Notes under the pieces: model-generated
Seen by the model: only the letters and a program-made list of their open reading frames with translations
What the model was told of the DNA's origin: nothing
Databases searched by the model: none
Shown here: one piece after another, positions 8,072 to 17,290 of the stretch
Layout: every line of letters begins with the position of its first letter
How positions within the stretch are numbered: position 1 is the stretch's first letter
Position numbers and translations under genes: made by a program
NCBI GenBank assembly: GCA_037968995.1
Contig: JBBKWP010000160.1
Span: 57,418-121,417, forward strand
Direction: 5' to 3'
Source: JAEXNA01 sp037968995
GTDB taxonomy: Bacteria; Vulcanimicrobiota; Xenobia; Xenobiales; JADMJV01
DNA length: 64,000 nucleotides

Positions 8072-9451
8072 TTAGCGGCTTCGAGACCTTTTTTCGGATC
8101 CGCCTTTTGCGGATTCGCCGCCCCAACCGTTCGAACTTGGGCGCCGGCGTTCCGACCAATCACTTCGTCTCACGAGTCCAGGCTCAACGGCCGGACGAGG
8201 CATGCCTTCAGCGACCCCTTCGAGACGGTGACCGGCGGCCTTCGTTTCCCAGACTCCTGAGGAGACGGCTTCAAGACTGTCCTCTCCAGAGGAGGTGAGA
8301 GTCGCTCCGCTCCGCGCCTTTTTCGTCTGCTCGCTTGGCTGGCGACAAGCCTCTCGGATAGCGACATTGGCTTCCGCGACGTTCATCAACAGACCCACAG
8401 CTATCAACGAGAAGACCATGGACGTCCCTCCGTAAGAGATGAACGGTAGCGGGATCCCTTTGCTTGGCGTCATAGCGGTGACGACCCCTATATTGATGAA
8501 CGCCTGCATTGTCAACTGAAACGTGACCCCGATTGCAATCAAGCGAAGATACGGACGTCTACAATGCAAGGCGATCTGCAAGCCCTTGTACAGAAGGGCC
8601 AGGAAGAGAACAATGACGCCCACGGTCCCGACCAAGCCCAACTCCTCGCCCAAGATTGCAAAAATGTAGTCTGTGTGGGCCTCTGGAAGATACTTGAACT
8701 TCTGGTGGCCGGCCCCCAGACCACGCCCCACAAGCCCACCCGAGCCGATGGCCAAGAGCGATTGGATCGCGTGATACCCATCCCCGAGGGGATCGGCTTC
8801 AGGGTTCATGAAAGATGTTATACGACGGAGGCGATAAGGCTTTGTCGCGACCGCCCCGATTGCGACGAGCGCTCCGGCTCCGCTCATCCCCAACAGATGA
8901 GACATCGAAGCCCCGGCGGTGAACAGCATGGCGATGAAAACGCCGGCCACCACGACCGCGGTCCCCAAGTCCGGTTCGCGCTCGATCAACATCAACGCGA
9001 TACCAAATAGGATCAAGGCTGGCAAGAGACGGGTAAACTGCTGAATCTTATCTCCACGACGGGCCAGGAAATCCGCCATATAGAAAATCATTGCGAGTTT
9101 CGCCAACTCCGCGGGCTGAAACTGAAAAGAGCCTATCATCAACCATCGCTGAGCGCCGTTGATTTCGGGACCGATCAGCAGAACGAGAACCAAAAGCGCC
9201 ATGTTGAAGACCAAGAAGGGAATACTAAGGTATGGGCGCCACCGCTCGAGATCGATGGAGCGGGCCATCCACAACCCGAGCAAGCCGATCGCGAAGTAGA
9301 TGCCCTGGCGTCTCACGAAAAAGTATGGATCGGAGCCGTATTCGGGGGAGGACGCCGTCACGACGAGTGAAGAGGAAAAGACCATCAGGAGTCCTAGCAT
9401 CGACAAACTGAGAGCGATAAGTAGAACCCACTGTTCATTTCCTCTTTTCAC
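8072..9451 (-). CDS. ftsW: lipid II polymerase FtsW (SEDS family)
   Basis: The product has about ten membrane segments and the SEDS signatures LIEREPDLGTAVVVAG, LGAGHQKFKYLPEAHTDYIF (catalytic-site Asp region) and ITAMTPSKGIPLPFISYGG-type closing motif. FtsW polymerises lipid II at the septum together with the class B PBP FtsI. After the last membrane segment there is an unusual hydrophilic, Arg/Ser-rich tail of about 100 residues. GTG 9451 overlaps the murD stop and has AGGAG about ten bases upstream; ATG 9458 is out of frame and a start at 9472 is possible. Confidence 0.94.
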   Translation of the reverse strand: MKRGNEQWVLLIALSLSMLGLLMVFSSSLVVTASSPEYGSDPYFFVRRQGIYFAIGLLGLWMARSIDLERWRPYLSIPFLVFNMALLVLVLLIGPEINGAQRWLMIGSFQFQPAELAKLAMIFYMADFLARRGDKIQQFTRLLPALILFGIALMLIEREPDLGTAVVVAGVFIAMLFTAGASMSHLLGMSGAGALVAIGAVATKPYRLRRITSFMNPEADPLGDGYHAIQSLLAIGSGGLVGRGLGAGHQKFKYLPEAHTDYIFAILGEELGLVGTVGVIVLFLALLYKGLQIALHCRRPYLRLIAIGVTFQLTMQAFINIGVVTAMTPSKGIPLPFISYGGTSMVFSLIAVGLLMNVAEANVAIREACRQPSEQTKKARSGATLTSSGEDSLEAVSSGVWETKAAGHRLEGVAEGMPRPAVEPGLVRRSDWSERRRPSSNGWGGESAKGGSEKRSRSR

Positions 9452-10929
9452 TTCACCACATCTCCTTTGCATCTCAACTGGCCGCGCTGATTAGCGATCA
9501 AGTCACCGACAAGTCGATCGAACTCTCGCCCCCGATGTTCGGCACTCTCGAACTGGTCGAAACTCGAACAAGCAGGCGCCAGCAGAACCGTGCCTTCACT
9601 ACCCAGGTTTTTATAGGCGTCAGGGAGGGCTCTGTCCAACTCCACGGATTCCTCAAACTTCTTGTACCCGATGCGGCGCAGACATGACGCGATCGGGGTC
9701 GACGCTTCACCTATCAGAAAGATCCTAGATCCACTGTCGGCCAAGCCCTGGGCGAACGCCGAATAATCGACGCCTTTATCTTTGCCCCCTACGATGACGC
9801 AGAGAGGGCCTGAAACGGCTCTTACCGAGGACAGCGCGGAGGCGATGTTGGTCGCTTTAGAATCGTTGATGAATGTCACTCCGTTGATCTCTCCCGAACG
9901 TTCCATGCGATAGTGCAGAGGTTGAAACCTTCTCAATGCAGCCTCGATTTTGGAATCGGAAACGCCGATTTCGAGGGCCGCGCAGATGGCTGCCAACGCA
10001 TTACTTTCCATTGCCTCTCCTGGAAATCCGGGGAAGTTCCAGACGAACATCGGGCGGTGCTGTCCATCCAGAAAGGAAGCGACCCAACGGTCTTGACCTT
10101 GGGAGATAAAGGCGACACCGTTTTCGACGGACTGCCGAGTCGAATAGCTCAGGATCTTTGGCACCGAGCTGCGATTCGGCTCGGGAAATCCATCCAGCCA
10201 GTTTGGCAGTCTCATCTCCGCAACCATCGCACAGATTTCCAAGGCTCCCGGATCGTCTAGACAAAAGATCGCTGTGTCTTGGTCGTTCATCTGAGCGAAC
10301 ATACGAGACTTGGCGCTTCGATACTCCTCGAGGTCGAGGTGATGGTCAAGATGGTCGGGCGTAAGGTTGGTCAAGAGTGCAATGCGCGGATGGAACTGGT
10401 GGACCGTCTCCAGCTGAAAAGAGGAGACTTCGGCGACGATCCACTCCACCTCATCAGAGACGTTGCGGACTTGATCGAGCAGAGGCTTGCCAATATTTCC
10501 TCCCACCAAGCCGTGGACACCTAAAATCTCTCCCAAAGCCGAACATGTCGTCGACTTACCATTGGTACCGGTGACCGCGACCAAAGGTCTCGGCGAGGCT
10601 TCCCAAGCCAATTCCATTTCTCCGACCAATTCGCATCCGAGGCGTCTCGCTTCTACCAGGAAATCGTTGTGGAGCGAGACTCCCGGAGAGACCACCACCC
10701 GACGGCATCGAGTCAAGAGCGAGGTCGGATGTCCGCCGAGTTCCCACTCGATCCGGTCCGAAAAACGGTCGTTGAGGGATTGCAAAGTTCCCCAGAGAGG
10801 GCTTGCCTCGAGAGCCTCGGAACCTCTTTGGTCGGTGAGTATTAAAGATTCCCCTCGCTCTAAAAGATAAGAGGCCGCAGCCACTCCGCTGAGTCCGAGT
10901 CCAAGCACTAAACTATCGGCTTTCACCAA
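9448..10929 (-). CDS. murD: UDP-N-acetylmuramoylalanine-D-glutamate ligase
   Basis: This 493-residue Mur ligase adds D-glutamate to UDP-MurNAc-L-Ala. It begins with a Rossmann-like GLGLSGVAAASYLLERG (10-26), carries the ATP loop AVTGTNGKSTT (118-128), LTNLTPDHLDHH, and the C-terminal FINDSKATN and VIVGGKDKGVDYS motifs typical of MurD. It overlaps mraY by 7 bases and ftsW by 4, so translation along this part of the cluster is coupled. Length is slightly above the 450 usual for the family. Confidence 0.96.
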   Translation of the reverse strand: MVKADSLVLGLGLSGVAAASYLLERGESLILTDQRGSEALEASPLWGTLQSLNDRFSDRIEWELGGHPTSLLTRCRRVVVSPGVSLHNDFLVEARRLGCELVGEMELAWEASPRPLVAVTGTNGKSTTCSALGEILGVHGLVGGNIGKPLLDQVRNVSDEVEWIVAEVSSFQLETVHQFHPRIALLTNLTPDHLDHHLDLEEYRSAKSRMFAQMNDQDTAIFCLDDPGALEICAMVAEMRLPNWLDGFPEPNRSSVPKILSYSTRQSVENGVAFISQGQDRWVASFLDGQHRPMFVWNFPGFPGEAMESNALAAICAALEIGVSDSKIEAALRRFQPLHYRMERSGEINGVTFINDSKATNIASALSSVRAVSGPLCVIVGGKDKGVDYSAFAQGLADSGSRIFLIGEASTPIASCLRRIGYKKFEESVELDRALPDAYKNLGSEGTVLLAPACSSFDQFESAEHRGREFDRLVGDLIANQRGQLRCKGDVVK

Positions 10930-11909
10930 TCACATCCGTTGGCGAGAGCTAGAGTTCCAGCCAGAGCACAAAATACCGAGACCAGCCAAAAACGGATGAC
11001 AACTTGAACTTCGGGCATCCCGGACAAGGCGAAGTGATGGTGAAGAGGGCTCATCTTAAAGATCCGTCGTCCGCCCGTGCTCTTGAAGTAGCTCACCTGC
11101 ATAATCACAGAGACCACTTCGACAACAAAGAGTCCGGCCACCAAGATCAGCATAACCGGACGACCTAGTGTCAGGGCCATTGCCGCAAGCGCTCCGCCCA
11201 GAGCCAAACTCCCCGTATCTCCCATAAACACTCGCGCGGGATAGCAATTAAACCAGAGAAAGCCAAGCAATCCACCCACCAGCGAAAGCGCTGTAACCGT
11301 TACAGCCCACTGCTGAGCGAGGGCGCCTAAGCCGGCGAAGAAAAGAAAGGTCGGAATGGCGGCGCCTGCCGCTAGCCCGTCCATTCCGTCAGCCAAATTC
11401 ACAGCGTTGGTTGTCGAAACGACCACCAGAACCCCGACTATCAGAACCCAAAGCGCCCCCTGCAGTCGAAACCCTCCAGGCAACGGCAAATAGTCGAAGC
11501 CCCTCCCCCAAACGAGGTAGACGGCGGGTACCAATCCCAAGACGCCTTGAAGAACGAGTTTTTGGCGGGCTTTGAGCCCGAGGTTCTGTTTTTTCAAGAG
11601 TCCTGTCAGGTCGTCGAGAAGCCCGATAGCGAAGCCGCCTAAGATGACAAGCCAAAGGACGGCGAGTTCGGTGGATGCTTCCGTGAAAATCCAGGTCGAG
11701 AGAAAAGCCGCCAAGATGAAGACGGCTCCACCCATAGTGGGCGTTCCGGCCTTCACTTGATGATCCGCCGGTCCCTCCGGACGGATCTTTTGGCCCCACC
11801 CCTGAGTTTTCACGAAACGAATGAAAAGCGGTGTTATCAAAAGCGTCAAAGCCAATGCGACGAGCAGCGCGACAAGGGGATGGGCACAATCGAACAGTGG
11901 GATATTCAT
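10923..11909 (-). CDS. mraY: phospho-N-acetylmuramoyl-pentapeptide transferase
   Basis: MraY moves phospho-MurNAc-pentapeptide to undecaprenyl phosphate, forming lipid I in the membrane. The 328-residue protein has about ten hydrophobic segments with the family motifs AGTPTMGGAVF (near 54-64), the acidic LLDDLTGLLKK (near 97), the catalytic NAVNLADGMDGLAAG (near 170) and the cytoplasmic MGDTGSLALGG plus MSPLHHHFALSG loops. It overlaps murF by 4 bases and murD by 7. Confidence 0.97.
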   Translation of the reverse strand: MNIPLFDCAHPLVALLVALALTLLITPLFIRFVKTQGWGQKIRPEGPADHQVKAGTPTMGGAVFILAAFLSTWIFTEASTELAVLWLVILGGFAIGLLDDLTGLLKKQNLGLKARQKLVLQGVLGLVPAVYLVWGRGFDYLPLPGGFRLQGALWVLIVGVLVVVSTTNAVNLADGMDGLAAGAAIPTFLFFAGLGALAQQWAVTVTALSLVGGLLGFLWFNCYPARVFMGDTGSLALGGALAAMALTLGRPVMLILVAGLFVVEVVSVIMQVSYFKSTGGRRIFKMSPLHHHFALSGMPEVQVVIRFWLVSVFCALAGTLALANGCDW

Positions 11910-13291
11910 GAGGATGTCTGCATGCTTTCTTTGAGGAATTCAACGATAGTCTCCAAGGCGAGTCCTCGGGAGGCCTTGACCAAAACCTTGTCACCGGGCC
12001 GCAAGTCGGAGCGAAGCTGCTCCGCTAACTCCGGTTTGCTGGAGTACCAAGTCGCCTCGACTCCGCTTACTGATGCCCGCTCTACCGTGTGCTGACTGAG
12101 GGGACCAACGCAATAGGCACGGCTGACACCATAGGCGAGGAGGTCGTCGCCTACCGCGCGATGAGCGGGAACGGAAGCTTCCCCCAGCTCCAGCATGTCG
12201 CCTAAGACCGCGATCTTGCGACCCTCACAGGCCTTCAATACACCTAAAGAAGCCCGAAGAGACTCGGGGGCTGAGTTGTAGGCGTCGAGAAAAAACTTCA
12301 CCCCGGCGAGCTCGAACCACTCCGCTCGTCCTTCCGGACTCGATAGACTCGCTACCGTAGCAAGCATGAGACGCGAGTCTGCTCCGAGAGCGATGCCCGC
12401 CGACAGGGCCCCCATAAGGTCATGCAGATGATGGCGACCGGGTATCGGCAGGCGGAAAGTGTCCCCCTCAAAAGTGAAAGTCGTCCCCGCATCATCTTCC
12501 TCGAGGATCTGCGACGGAGCCACCACCGCAGCGGTGTTCTCGGCATCGTAGGCAAGCACGGGAGCGTTCGCCACGGAGCAAAGCAATTCGTAAAACTCGT
12601 CACTGAAAGGCAGAATGGCTCGACCGTCTTTAGGGAGTCCTTCCACCAACTCGCCCTTGGCACGCGCAATCTCCTCACGGCTCCCCAGAAGTTCAAGATG
12701 AGAAGTTCCGATCCCAGTGATGAGACCGACCTCAGGCTCTGACGCGGAAACTAAACGGGCGATCTGTCCGCGGCCCCGCATTCCCATCTCGAGGATCACC
12801 ACATCGTGGTCCGGACTCAATTCCAAAAGAGTCAGTGGAACTCCGATATCGTTGTTGTAGTTCTTGCTACTGCGATGGACCTTGAACTGACTCTCGAGAA
12901 GATGCCCGAGGAACTCTTTCGTGGTTGTCTTACCTACAGAACCCGTGATGGCCACACAACGAACTCCACACCGCTTTCTGTGGTAGAGGCCCAAAGCCTG
13001 ATAAGCAGCTGTCGTGTCGGCCACTTGGAAAAGCGAAACACCAGAATCTAGAAGTTCTTGAGGGATCTCCCGACGCCCCCATACAATGCCCGCAGCCCCC
13101 GAACTCACGGCTTTCTGAGCGAAGTCGTGCCCATCAAAATTCTCACCCACGAGCGGAACGAACAGAGAGTCCTTCCCCAACGCCCTGGTATCCGTGCATA
13201 TAGCGCTGACATTCCGTTCCGGTAGGCAATGAGTTCCTAGGTCCGGGCTCGAGAGACAATGGGCGACGTCACCCAGAGTCCAAAGTGTCAC
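11906..13291 (-). CDS. murF: UDP-N-acetylmuramoyl-tripeptide-D-alanyl-D-alanine ligase
   Basis: MurF adds D-Ala-D-Ala to the UDP-MurNAc-tripeptide. The protein has the short N-terminal substrate domain (AICTDTRAL, FVPLVGENFDGHDF), the ATP loop TGSVGKTTTKEF near 116-127, the EMGMRGRGQIARLV motif and FFLDAYNSAPESLRASL in the C-terminal half, all MurF hallmarks. GTG 13291 is preferred because it makes a GTGA overlap with the murE stop; the frame stays open to 13372 but this would overlap murE by 85 bases. Length of about 461 residues is normal. Confidence 0.95.
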   Translation of the reverse strand: MTLWTLGDVAHCLSSPDLGTHCLPERNVSAICTDTRALGKDSLFVPLVGENFDGHDFAQKAVSSGAAGIVWGRREIPQELLDSGVSLFQVADTTAAYQALGLYHRKRCGVRCVAITGSVGKTTTKEFLGHLLESQFKVHRSSKNYNNDIGVPLTLLELSPDHDVVILEMGMRGRGQIARLVSASEPEVGLITGIGTSHLELLGSREEIARAKGELVEGLPKDGRAILPFSDEFYELLCSVANAPVLAYDAENTAAVVAPSQILEEDDAGTTFTFEGDTFRLPIPGRHHLHDLMGALSAGIALGADSRLMLATVASLSSPEGRAEWFELAGVKFFLDAYNSAPESLRASLGVLKACEGRKIAVLGDMLELGEASVPAHRAVGDDLLAYGVSRAYCVGPLSQHTVERASVSGVEATWYSSKPELAEQLRSDLRPGDKVLVKASRGLALETIVEFLKESMQTSS

Positions 13292-14925
13292 AGGATCGCT
13301 CGCCCTTGTCTCTGAAAATATCCGGGCTCGGTGCGTGAGTACTGGGTCATTGGGGTCCTGCATTCGGTCCACAACAGAGAAGCCGTGGAGAACGTACTAT
13401 GCCGCCTCGTCTTTCCCAGGCGGGCCCGAACAATTCGACGAGCGACTTCTCGATCATCGAACACGATCTGGTGGTCGGCGAAAATCTGATTCCGTTCATG
13501 CCCCTTACCGGCGATCACGACCGTGTCTCCTGGGCGCGCGGATCGAATGGCTCCGGCAATAGCGGCTTCTCGATCGGCTTCTTTGATGTAATCGACCTCC
13601 TCATCGCCTCCGAGAAGACCTTTCTCGATCTCCTGGAGAATGGTCGCCGGGTTTTCGGAGCGGGGATTGTCCGAAGTCAGAAAAATCTGGTCCGCGAATG
13701 TTCCGGCGATCCGTCCCATGATCGCGCGTTTGCTCTTGTCGCGGTCTCCGCCACATCCGAAAACGCAGATCAAACGGCCTGCGGTCACTGCCCGAGCAGC
13801 GGTAAGTACATTCTCCAAACCGTCTGGAGTGTGCGCATAATCGACAAGAACAGTGAAGTCTTGCCCCTCACGCACCAATTCAAAGCGACCAGGAATTCCC
13901 TCCAAGGCAGCCAGGGCACCGACGGCTTCGTCAAGGTCTATGCGCCGAGCGAGTCCAACCCCGATAGCGGCCAATGCGTTCAACACGTTGAATGCTCCGG
14001 CCAGTCTCAGATGGACGCTGGCGTCTCCCACGGGAGTGTTCACAGAGAAGCGAGAGCCCTCAGGACTGAACTCAAGGTCGGTGGCGCGCACATGCGCATC
14101 CTCGGAGAAACCATAGGTAATATAAGGGACCTTCAAGTCCGCTAGGATCTCGTGACTGCGGGCATCATCAATATTTATGATGGCGTACGGAGGTGCCGGA
14201 CGGCTCCAATCCTGGCCCAGTGACGTGAAAAGGGACTTCTTGACTTGAAAATAATCTTCCATGTCAGCGTGGAAGTCCAGATGGTCCTGAGAGAGGTTGG
14301 TGAAAACCGCAACGTCGAAAGGAATACCCGCCACTCTTTTTAGCGCTAGGGCATGCGAAGACACTTCCATGACCACGGACCGATTGCCGGCTTCCACCAT
14401 GTCGAACAGCAGTTCCTGAAGATCCGATGCCTCAGGGGTGGTGTTCTTGACGGTTCGTTCCTCAGACCCAACTTTGGCTCGGATGGTCCCGATCAATCCG
14501 GGAGCCTGATCCGCTTTTTCCAAAACAGCCTCGCAAAGAAAAGCAGTGGACGTTTTACCATTCGTTCCGGTGATTCCCACCGTGGCCAGACGCCCGGCCG
14601 GATAGCCGAAAAATCTCGCTGCCAGTGGACCGAGGCGTCCCCTACTATCATCGACTTGAATCTGGATCACATGCTCAGGCACGTTCTCCAACGACTTCTC
14701 GACGATCAGGGCGATAGCTCCCTTTTCTACCGCCTGAAGCGCGTAGTCGTGACCATCGGCTTCGAAACCCGGTATACAGACGAAAAGGTAACCGGGCTGT
14801 ACCTTCCGTGAGTCAAACGTGACCCCCGTAACTTCAAGCCGTTCCAAACCTAGCTCAGCGTCACCTGGACCCAGATATCTGTATGGTTTTAAGGACTCAT
14901 CTCCTAGCAAGTGCGCCAGCTTCAA
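13288..14925 (-). CDS. murE: UDP-N-acetylmuramoyl-tripeptide synthetase, meso-diaminopimelate type
   Basis: MurE adds the third residue of the stem peptide. The 545-residue product has FDSRKVQPGYLFVCIPG (37-53), the ATP loop GITGTNGKTSTAFL (118-130), LTNLSQDHLDFH, DYAHTPDGLEN and the specificity motif SDNPRSENP. DNPR at this site is the signature for meso-diaminopimelate rather than L-lysine, so the wall is probably of the DAP type. The start is TTG 14925 with GGAGG nine bases upstream. The last 35 residues or so extend past the family end. It is the first gene after the 15.1 kb terminator and so opens a transcription unit. Confidence 0.96.
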   Translation of the reverse strand: MKLAHLLGDESLKPYRYLGPGDAELGLERLEVTGVTFDSRKVQPGYLFVCIPGFEADGHDYALQAVEKGAIALIVEKSLENVPEHVIQIQVDDSRGRLGPLAARFFGYPAGRLATVGITGTNGKTSTAFLCEAVLEKADQAPGLIGTIRAKVGSEERTVKNTTPEASDLQELLFDMVEAGNRSVVMEVSSHALALKRVAGIPFDVAVFTNLSQDHLDFHADMEDYFQVKKSLFTSLGQDWSRPAPPYAIINIDDARSHEILADLKVPYITYGFSEDAHVRATDLEFSPEGSRFSVNTPVGDASVHLRLAGAFNVLNALAAIGVGLARRIDLDEAVGALAALEGIPGRFELVREGQDFTVLVDYAHTPDGLENVLTAARAVTAGRLICVFGCGGDRDKSKRAIMGRIAGTFADQIFLTSDNPRSENPATILQEIEKGLLGGDEEVDYIKEADREAAIAGAIRSARPGDTVVIAGKGHERNQIFADHQIVFDDREVARRIVRARLGKTRRHSTFSTASLLWTECRTPMTQYSRTEPGYFQRQGRAIL

Positions 14926-15027
14926 ACTCTTGTTCCTCCGTTGCGATCCTCACGTGATCAACAGGTCCGCCATTCACTCTCCAAGCTCTTGGGAAAGGGG
15001 CCGACAAACTTGTTACCCTGTCGACTT

Positions 15028-15044
15028 GTTGAATTACATTCAAC
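15028..15044. promoter_or_regulatory. perfect inverted repeat upstream of murE
   Basis: GTTGAAT and ATTCAAC flank TAC, a perfect 7+3+7 palindrome about 100 bases before the murE start and about 50 bases past the terminator. It sits where a murE promoter or operator should be. I do not see consensus -35/-10 boxes around it, so its role is inferred from position only. Confidence 0.35.
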
Positions 15045-15092
15045 CTTCCTTAATCCTGCTGAATGAAAAGAAGTTTCCGCTTTTCCCAAAAG

Positions 15093-15123
15093 AAAAATGA
15101 GGCCCCCGCAGAACGGGGGCCTC
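15093..15123 (-). terminator. intrinsic terminator between the small ORF and murE
   Basis: A perfect 10 bp stem, GAGGCCCCCG / CGGGGGCCTC (15099-15108 and 15114-15123), with a 5-base loop is followed on the minus strand by ATTTTTCTTTT. It ends the mraZ-rsmH-ftsL-ftsI-small ORF unit and separates it from murE. Confidence 0.9.
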
Positions 15124-15178
15124 AAGGCGTGCGAGAGTCATCCGTCGCGCCTTTGAAACATCGTTGGAACCTCGTCGG

Positions 15179-15403
15179 TCAATAACCGCCGAGATTATTA
15201 CGCTGGTAGTTGTGAATGTCGGGACGCTGGTCCAGCATGGTTAACCAGCGTTTCTTTCCGCCTCGTCCCGAATCGAGACGAGGTCCAAAGCAGAGCGGTT
15301 GCGGTGCCATCATGATTTGAGCTGCCGGCTTGCGCCGCTGTTGAGGAGCCGCCGTCGGCCCCGCGAATTTCCTGACAAAAGCGTCAATATCTATTTCCTT
15401 CAT
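15179..15403 (-). CDS. small basic protein of unknown function between ftsI and murE
   Basis: A 74-residue frame starts at ATG 15403 with GGAGG eight bases upstream, a strong ribosome site that argues for a real gene. The product is cytoplasmic, with an acidic start (MKEIDIDAFVRKFAGP), a basic Gln/Arg middle and a Tyr/Asn tail ending in NLGGY. I recognise no family. It follows ftsI after 115 bases and is followed by a strong terminator, so it belongs to the mraZ-ftsI transcript or has its own promoter in that gap. A longer frame to 15493 has no matching ribosome site. Confidence 0.6.
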   Translation of the reverse strand: MKEIDIDAFVRKFAGPTAAPQQRRKPAAQIMMAPQPLCFGPRLDSGRGGKKRWLTMLDQRPDIHNYQRNNLGGY

Positions 15404-15518
15404 CTCTCGTCCCTCCTTACCGTTCCTCGAAACCCCGGCGTTCTTAGTGCCTGGGTATACTCGTCGCCCCGTGTCATCTAATCCTGACCACATCGAGGTT
15501 CATTAATATTTACGTTGA

Positions 15519-17261
15519 CTAATGCGAATCGCTGAGATCTCTGTTCATCAATTTGGGATCGGGTTTCACTCCCAGTTTCCATAGGGCTTTCTCAGCGACT
15601 GCCTTGAACACCGGTCCGGCGACTAGTCCTCCCCAATAAGGGTGAGGCTTCTCTATCTTCACCAGTACGACGATACGAGGGTCGTCGATGGGAGCGACAC
15701 CAAGAAACGATGCCACATACTGACCATCGGCGTACACGCCGTTTTCTACGAGCTGGGCGGTTCCAGTCTTGCCGCCAACCCTGTATCCAGGAATCCTAGC
15801 CCGTTTTCCGGTCCCTTTTTCACAGACGTTCTCGAGAATCTCCAACATCTTGCGCGAAGTATCCGGCGAGACAGGTCGACCGATCTCTTCAGGGGAGAAC
15901 CTCTCTACGACCTTTCCGTCAGCGTCGGTGATAGCTTGAACGACCCTCGGCCTCATACGAATCCCCCCGTTCACGACCGATTGCATCCCCGACACTAGCT
16001 GCATCGGAGTGACGGCGACGCCTTGCCCGAAGCTGATAGTCGCCGTGTTAATGTCCGTCCAGGTGGAAGCAGGAGCAAGGATACCCTCACTCTCCCCAAC
16101 TAAGTCGATTCCGGTCACGTCTCCAAACCCAAAGTCCAGAAGATGTTTGTAATAAGCATTCTTACCAATGGCCATAGCCACCGACGACGTTCCCACGTTA
16201 AAGCTGTATGCGATAATGTCTTTGAGCGTCTCGCTACCCGCCGCGTCTAACCCGTCGTTAGCGTTGTGAATCGTCCAACCGCCGAACGAAAGTACTCCGC
16301 CGGACCGAAAGTGGTCGCTCATCTTGACTCCCGAGTTTAGCGCCGCGGCGGCCAAAAAGACTTTGAAAGTCGAGCCGGGCTCAAACGGGTCGGTGATGGC
16401 ACGATTGCGCCGCACCTCAGGTTTCACCTTACCAAAATCTTGGGCGGGAAACGTGGGGTTGAGGGCCAGAGCCAAAACGTCGGCTGTCTTGGCGTCCATA
16501 ACGATGACGATGCCGCCGGCCGCATGATACTCCTTGACCTGCTTGGCCAACTCCCGTTCCGCCACGTACTGAATCGTCTCGTCAATAGTCAGAATAACGT
16601 TATTGCCGACTTGCGCGGGACGAATGAGAGCGGTGGGAGATTCCAGAGTCGCCCAGCCGTCACGGTCCATGAAGGCACGAAGGAGACCCGGAGTGCCGGC
16701 CAGTGCATCCTCGTATGCGCCCTCCAAACCGTCGAGTCCCTGGTCGTCCACCCCCGTGGTTCCCATGAGATGGGAGGCGAGATTACCCTTGGGATAGTAC
16801 CGCTTGCCCGGAGTGGGCTCTTTCACCAAGAACACCCCTTCGATCGCGGCTTCGCGAATTTTGCGGGCGTATTCGTCTTTTACTTTACGAGAAACCCAGG
16901 CGAAAGTTCCAGGTCTTGAAACAAGCTCTTCGACGCTCGCCTGCTTCATTTCCAAGGTTTCGGACAAGGCTTTTACGGTCGCCTCCCGAGCGTTCAACTT
17001 GTTGACAACATCTGGGTTAACAGCCACGGACCAACGGGCAATAGAGGTCGCTAGCACAACATTGTTGCGATCATGAATCTCACCCCGAATGGCGGGAAGT
17101 TCCGCCTCTCCCAGATGCTGAGCGTCCGCCCGGTCGAGATATTTATGGTGTTGAACCCACTGAATATCGACCAGTCGCGCTCCCAGAACTATCGCGATTC
17201 CAGCGAAAAGCCAAAAAAGCGTAATCACTCGTCCCCGATTTGTACCCGCTGAATTCCTCAT
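15519..17261 (-). CDS. ftsI: class B penicillin-binding protein FtsI (PBP3/SpoVD type), septal transpeptidase
   Basis: The 580-residue protein has one N-terminal membrane anchor (about 12-31), a PBP dimerisation domain with RGEIHDRNNVVLATS (59-73), and a transpeptidase domain. All three active motifs are present: STFK with Ser297, SFN at 353-355 and KTGT from Lys498. It crosslinks septal peptidoglycan with FtsW. No PASTA domain follows, so it is FtsI-like rather than SpoVD/PBP2x-like in architecture. It lies 29 bases after ftsL. Confidence 0.95.
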   Translation of the reverse strand: MRNSAGTNRGRVITLFWLFAGIAIVLGARLVDIQWVQHHKYLDRADAQHLGEAELPAIRGEIHDRNNVVLATSIARWSVAVNPDVVNKLNAREATVKALSETLEMKQASVEELVSRPGTFAWVSRKVKDEYARKIREAAIEGVFLVKEPTPGKRYYPKGNLASHLMGTTGVDDQGLDGLEGAYEDALAGTPGLLRAFMDRDGWATLESPTALIRPAQVGNNVILTIDETIQYVAERELAKQVKEYHAAGGIVIVMDAKTADVLALALNPTFPAQDFGKVKPEVRRNRAITDPFEPGSTFKVFLAAAALNSGVKMSDHFRSGGVLSFGGWTIHNANDGLDAAGSETLKDIIAYSFNVGTSSVAMAIGKNAYYKHLLDFGFGDVTGIDLVGESEGILAPASTWTDINTATISFGQGVAVTPMQLVSGMQSVVNGGIRMRPRVVQAITDADGKVVERFSPEEIGRPVSPDTSRKMLEILENVCEKGTGKRARIPGYRVGGKTGTAQLVENGVYADGQYVASFLGVAPIDDPRIVVLVKIEKPHPYWGGLVAGPVFKAVAEKALWKLGVKPDPKLMNRDLSDSH

Positions 17262-17290
17262 AATATCTCACGTGCGCTCCTCCTACCCCT

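Noticed and set aside
13399..14145. 248-codon plus-strand frame
   Set aside because: Entirely antisense to murE, whose motifs are clear; the product has no recognisable pattern.
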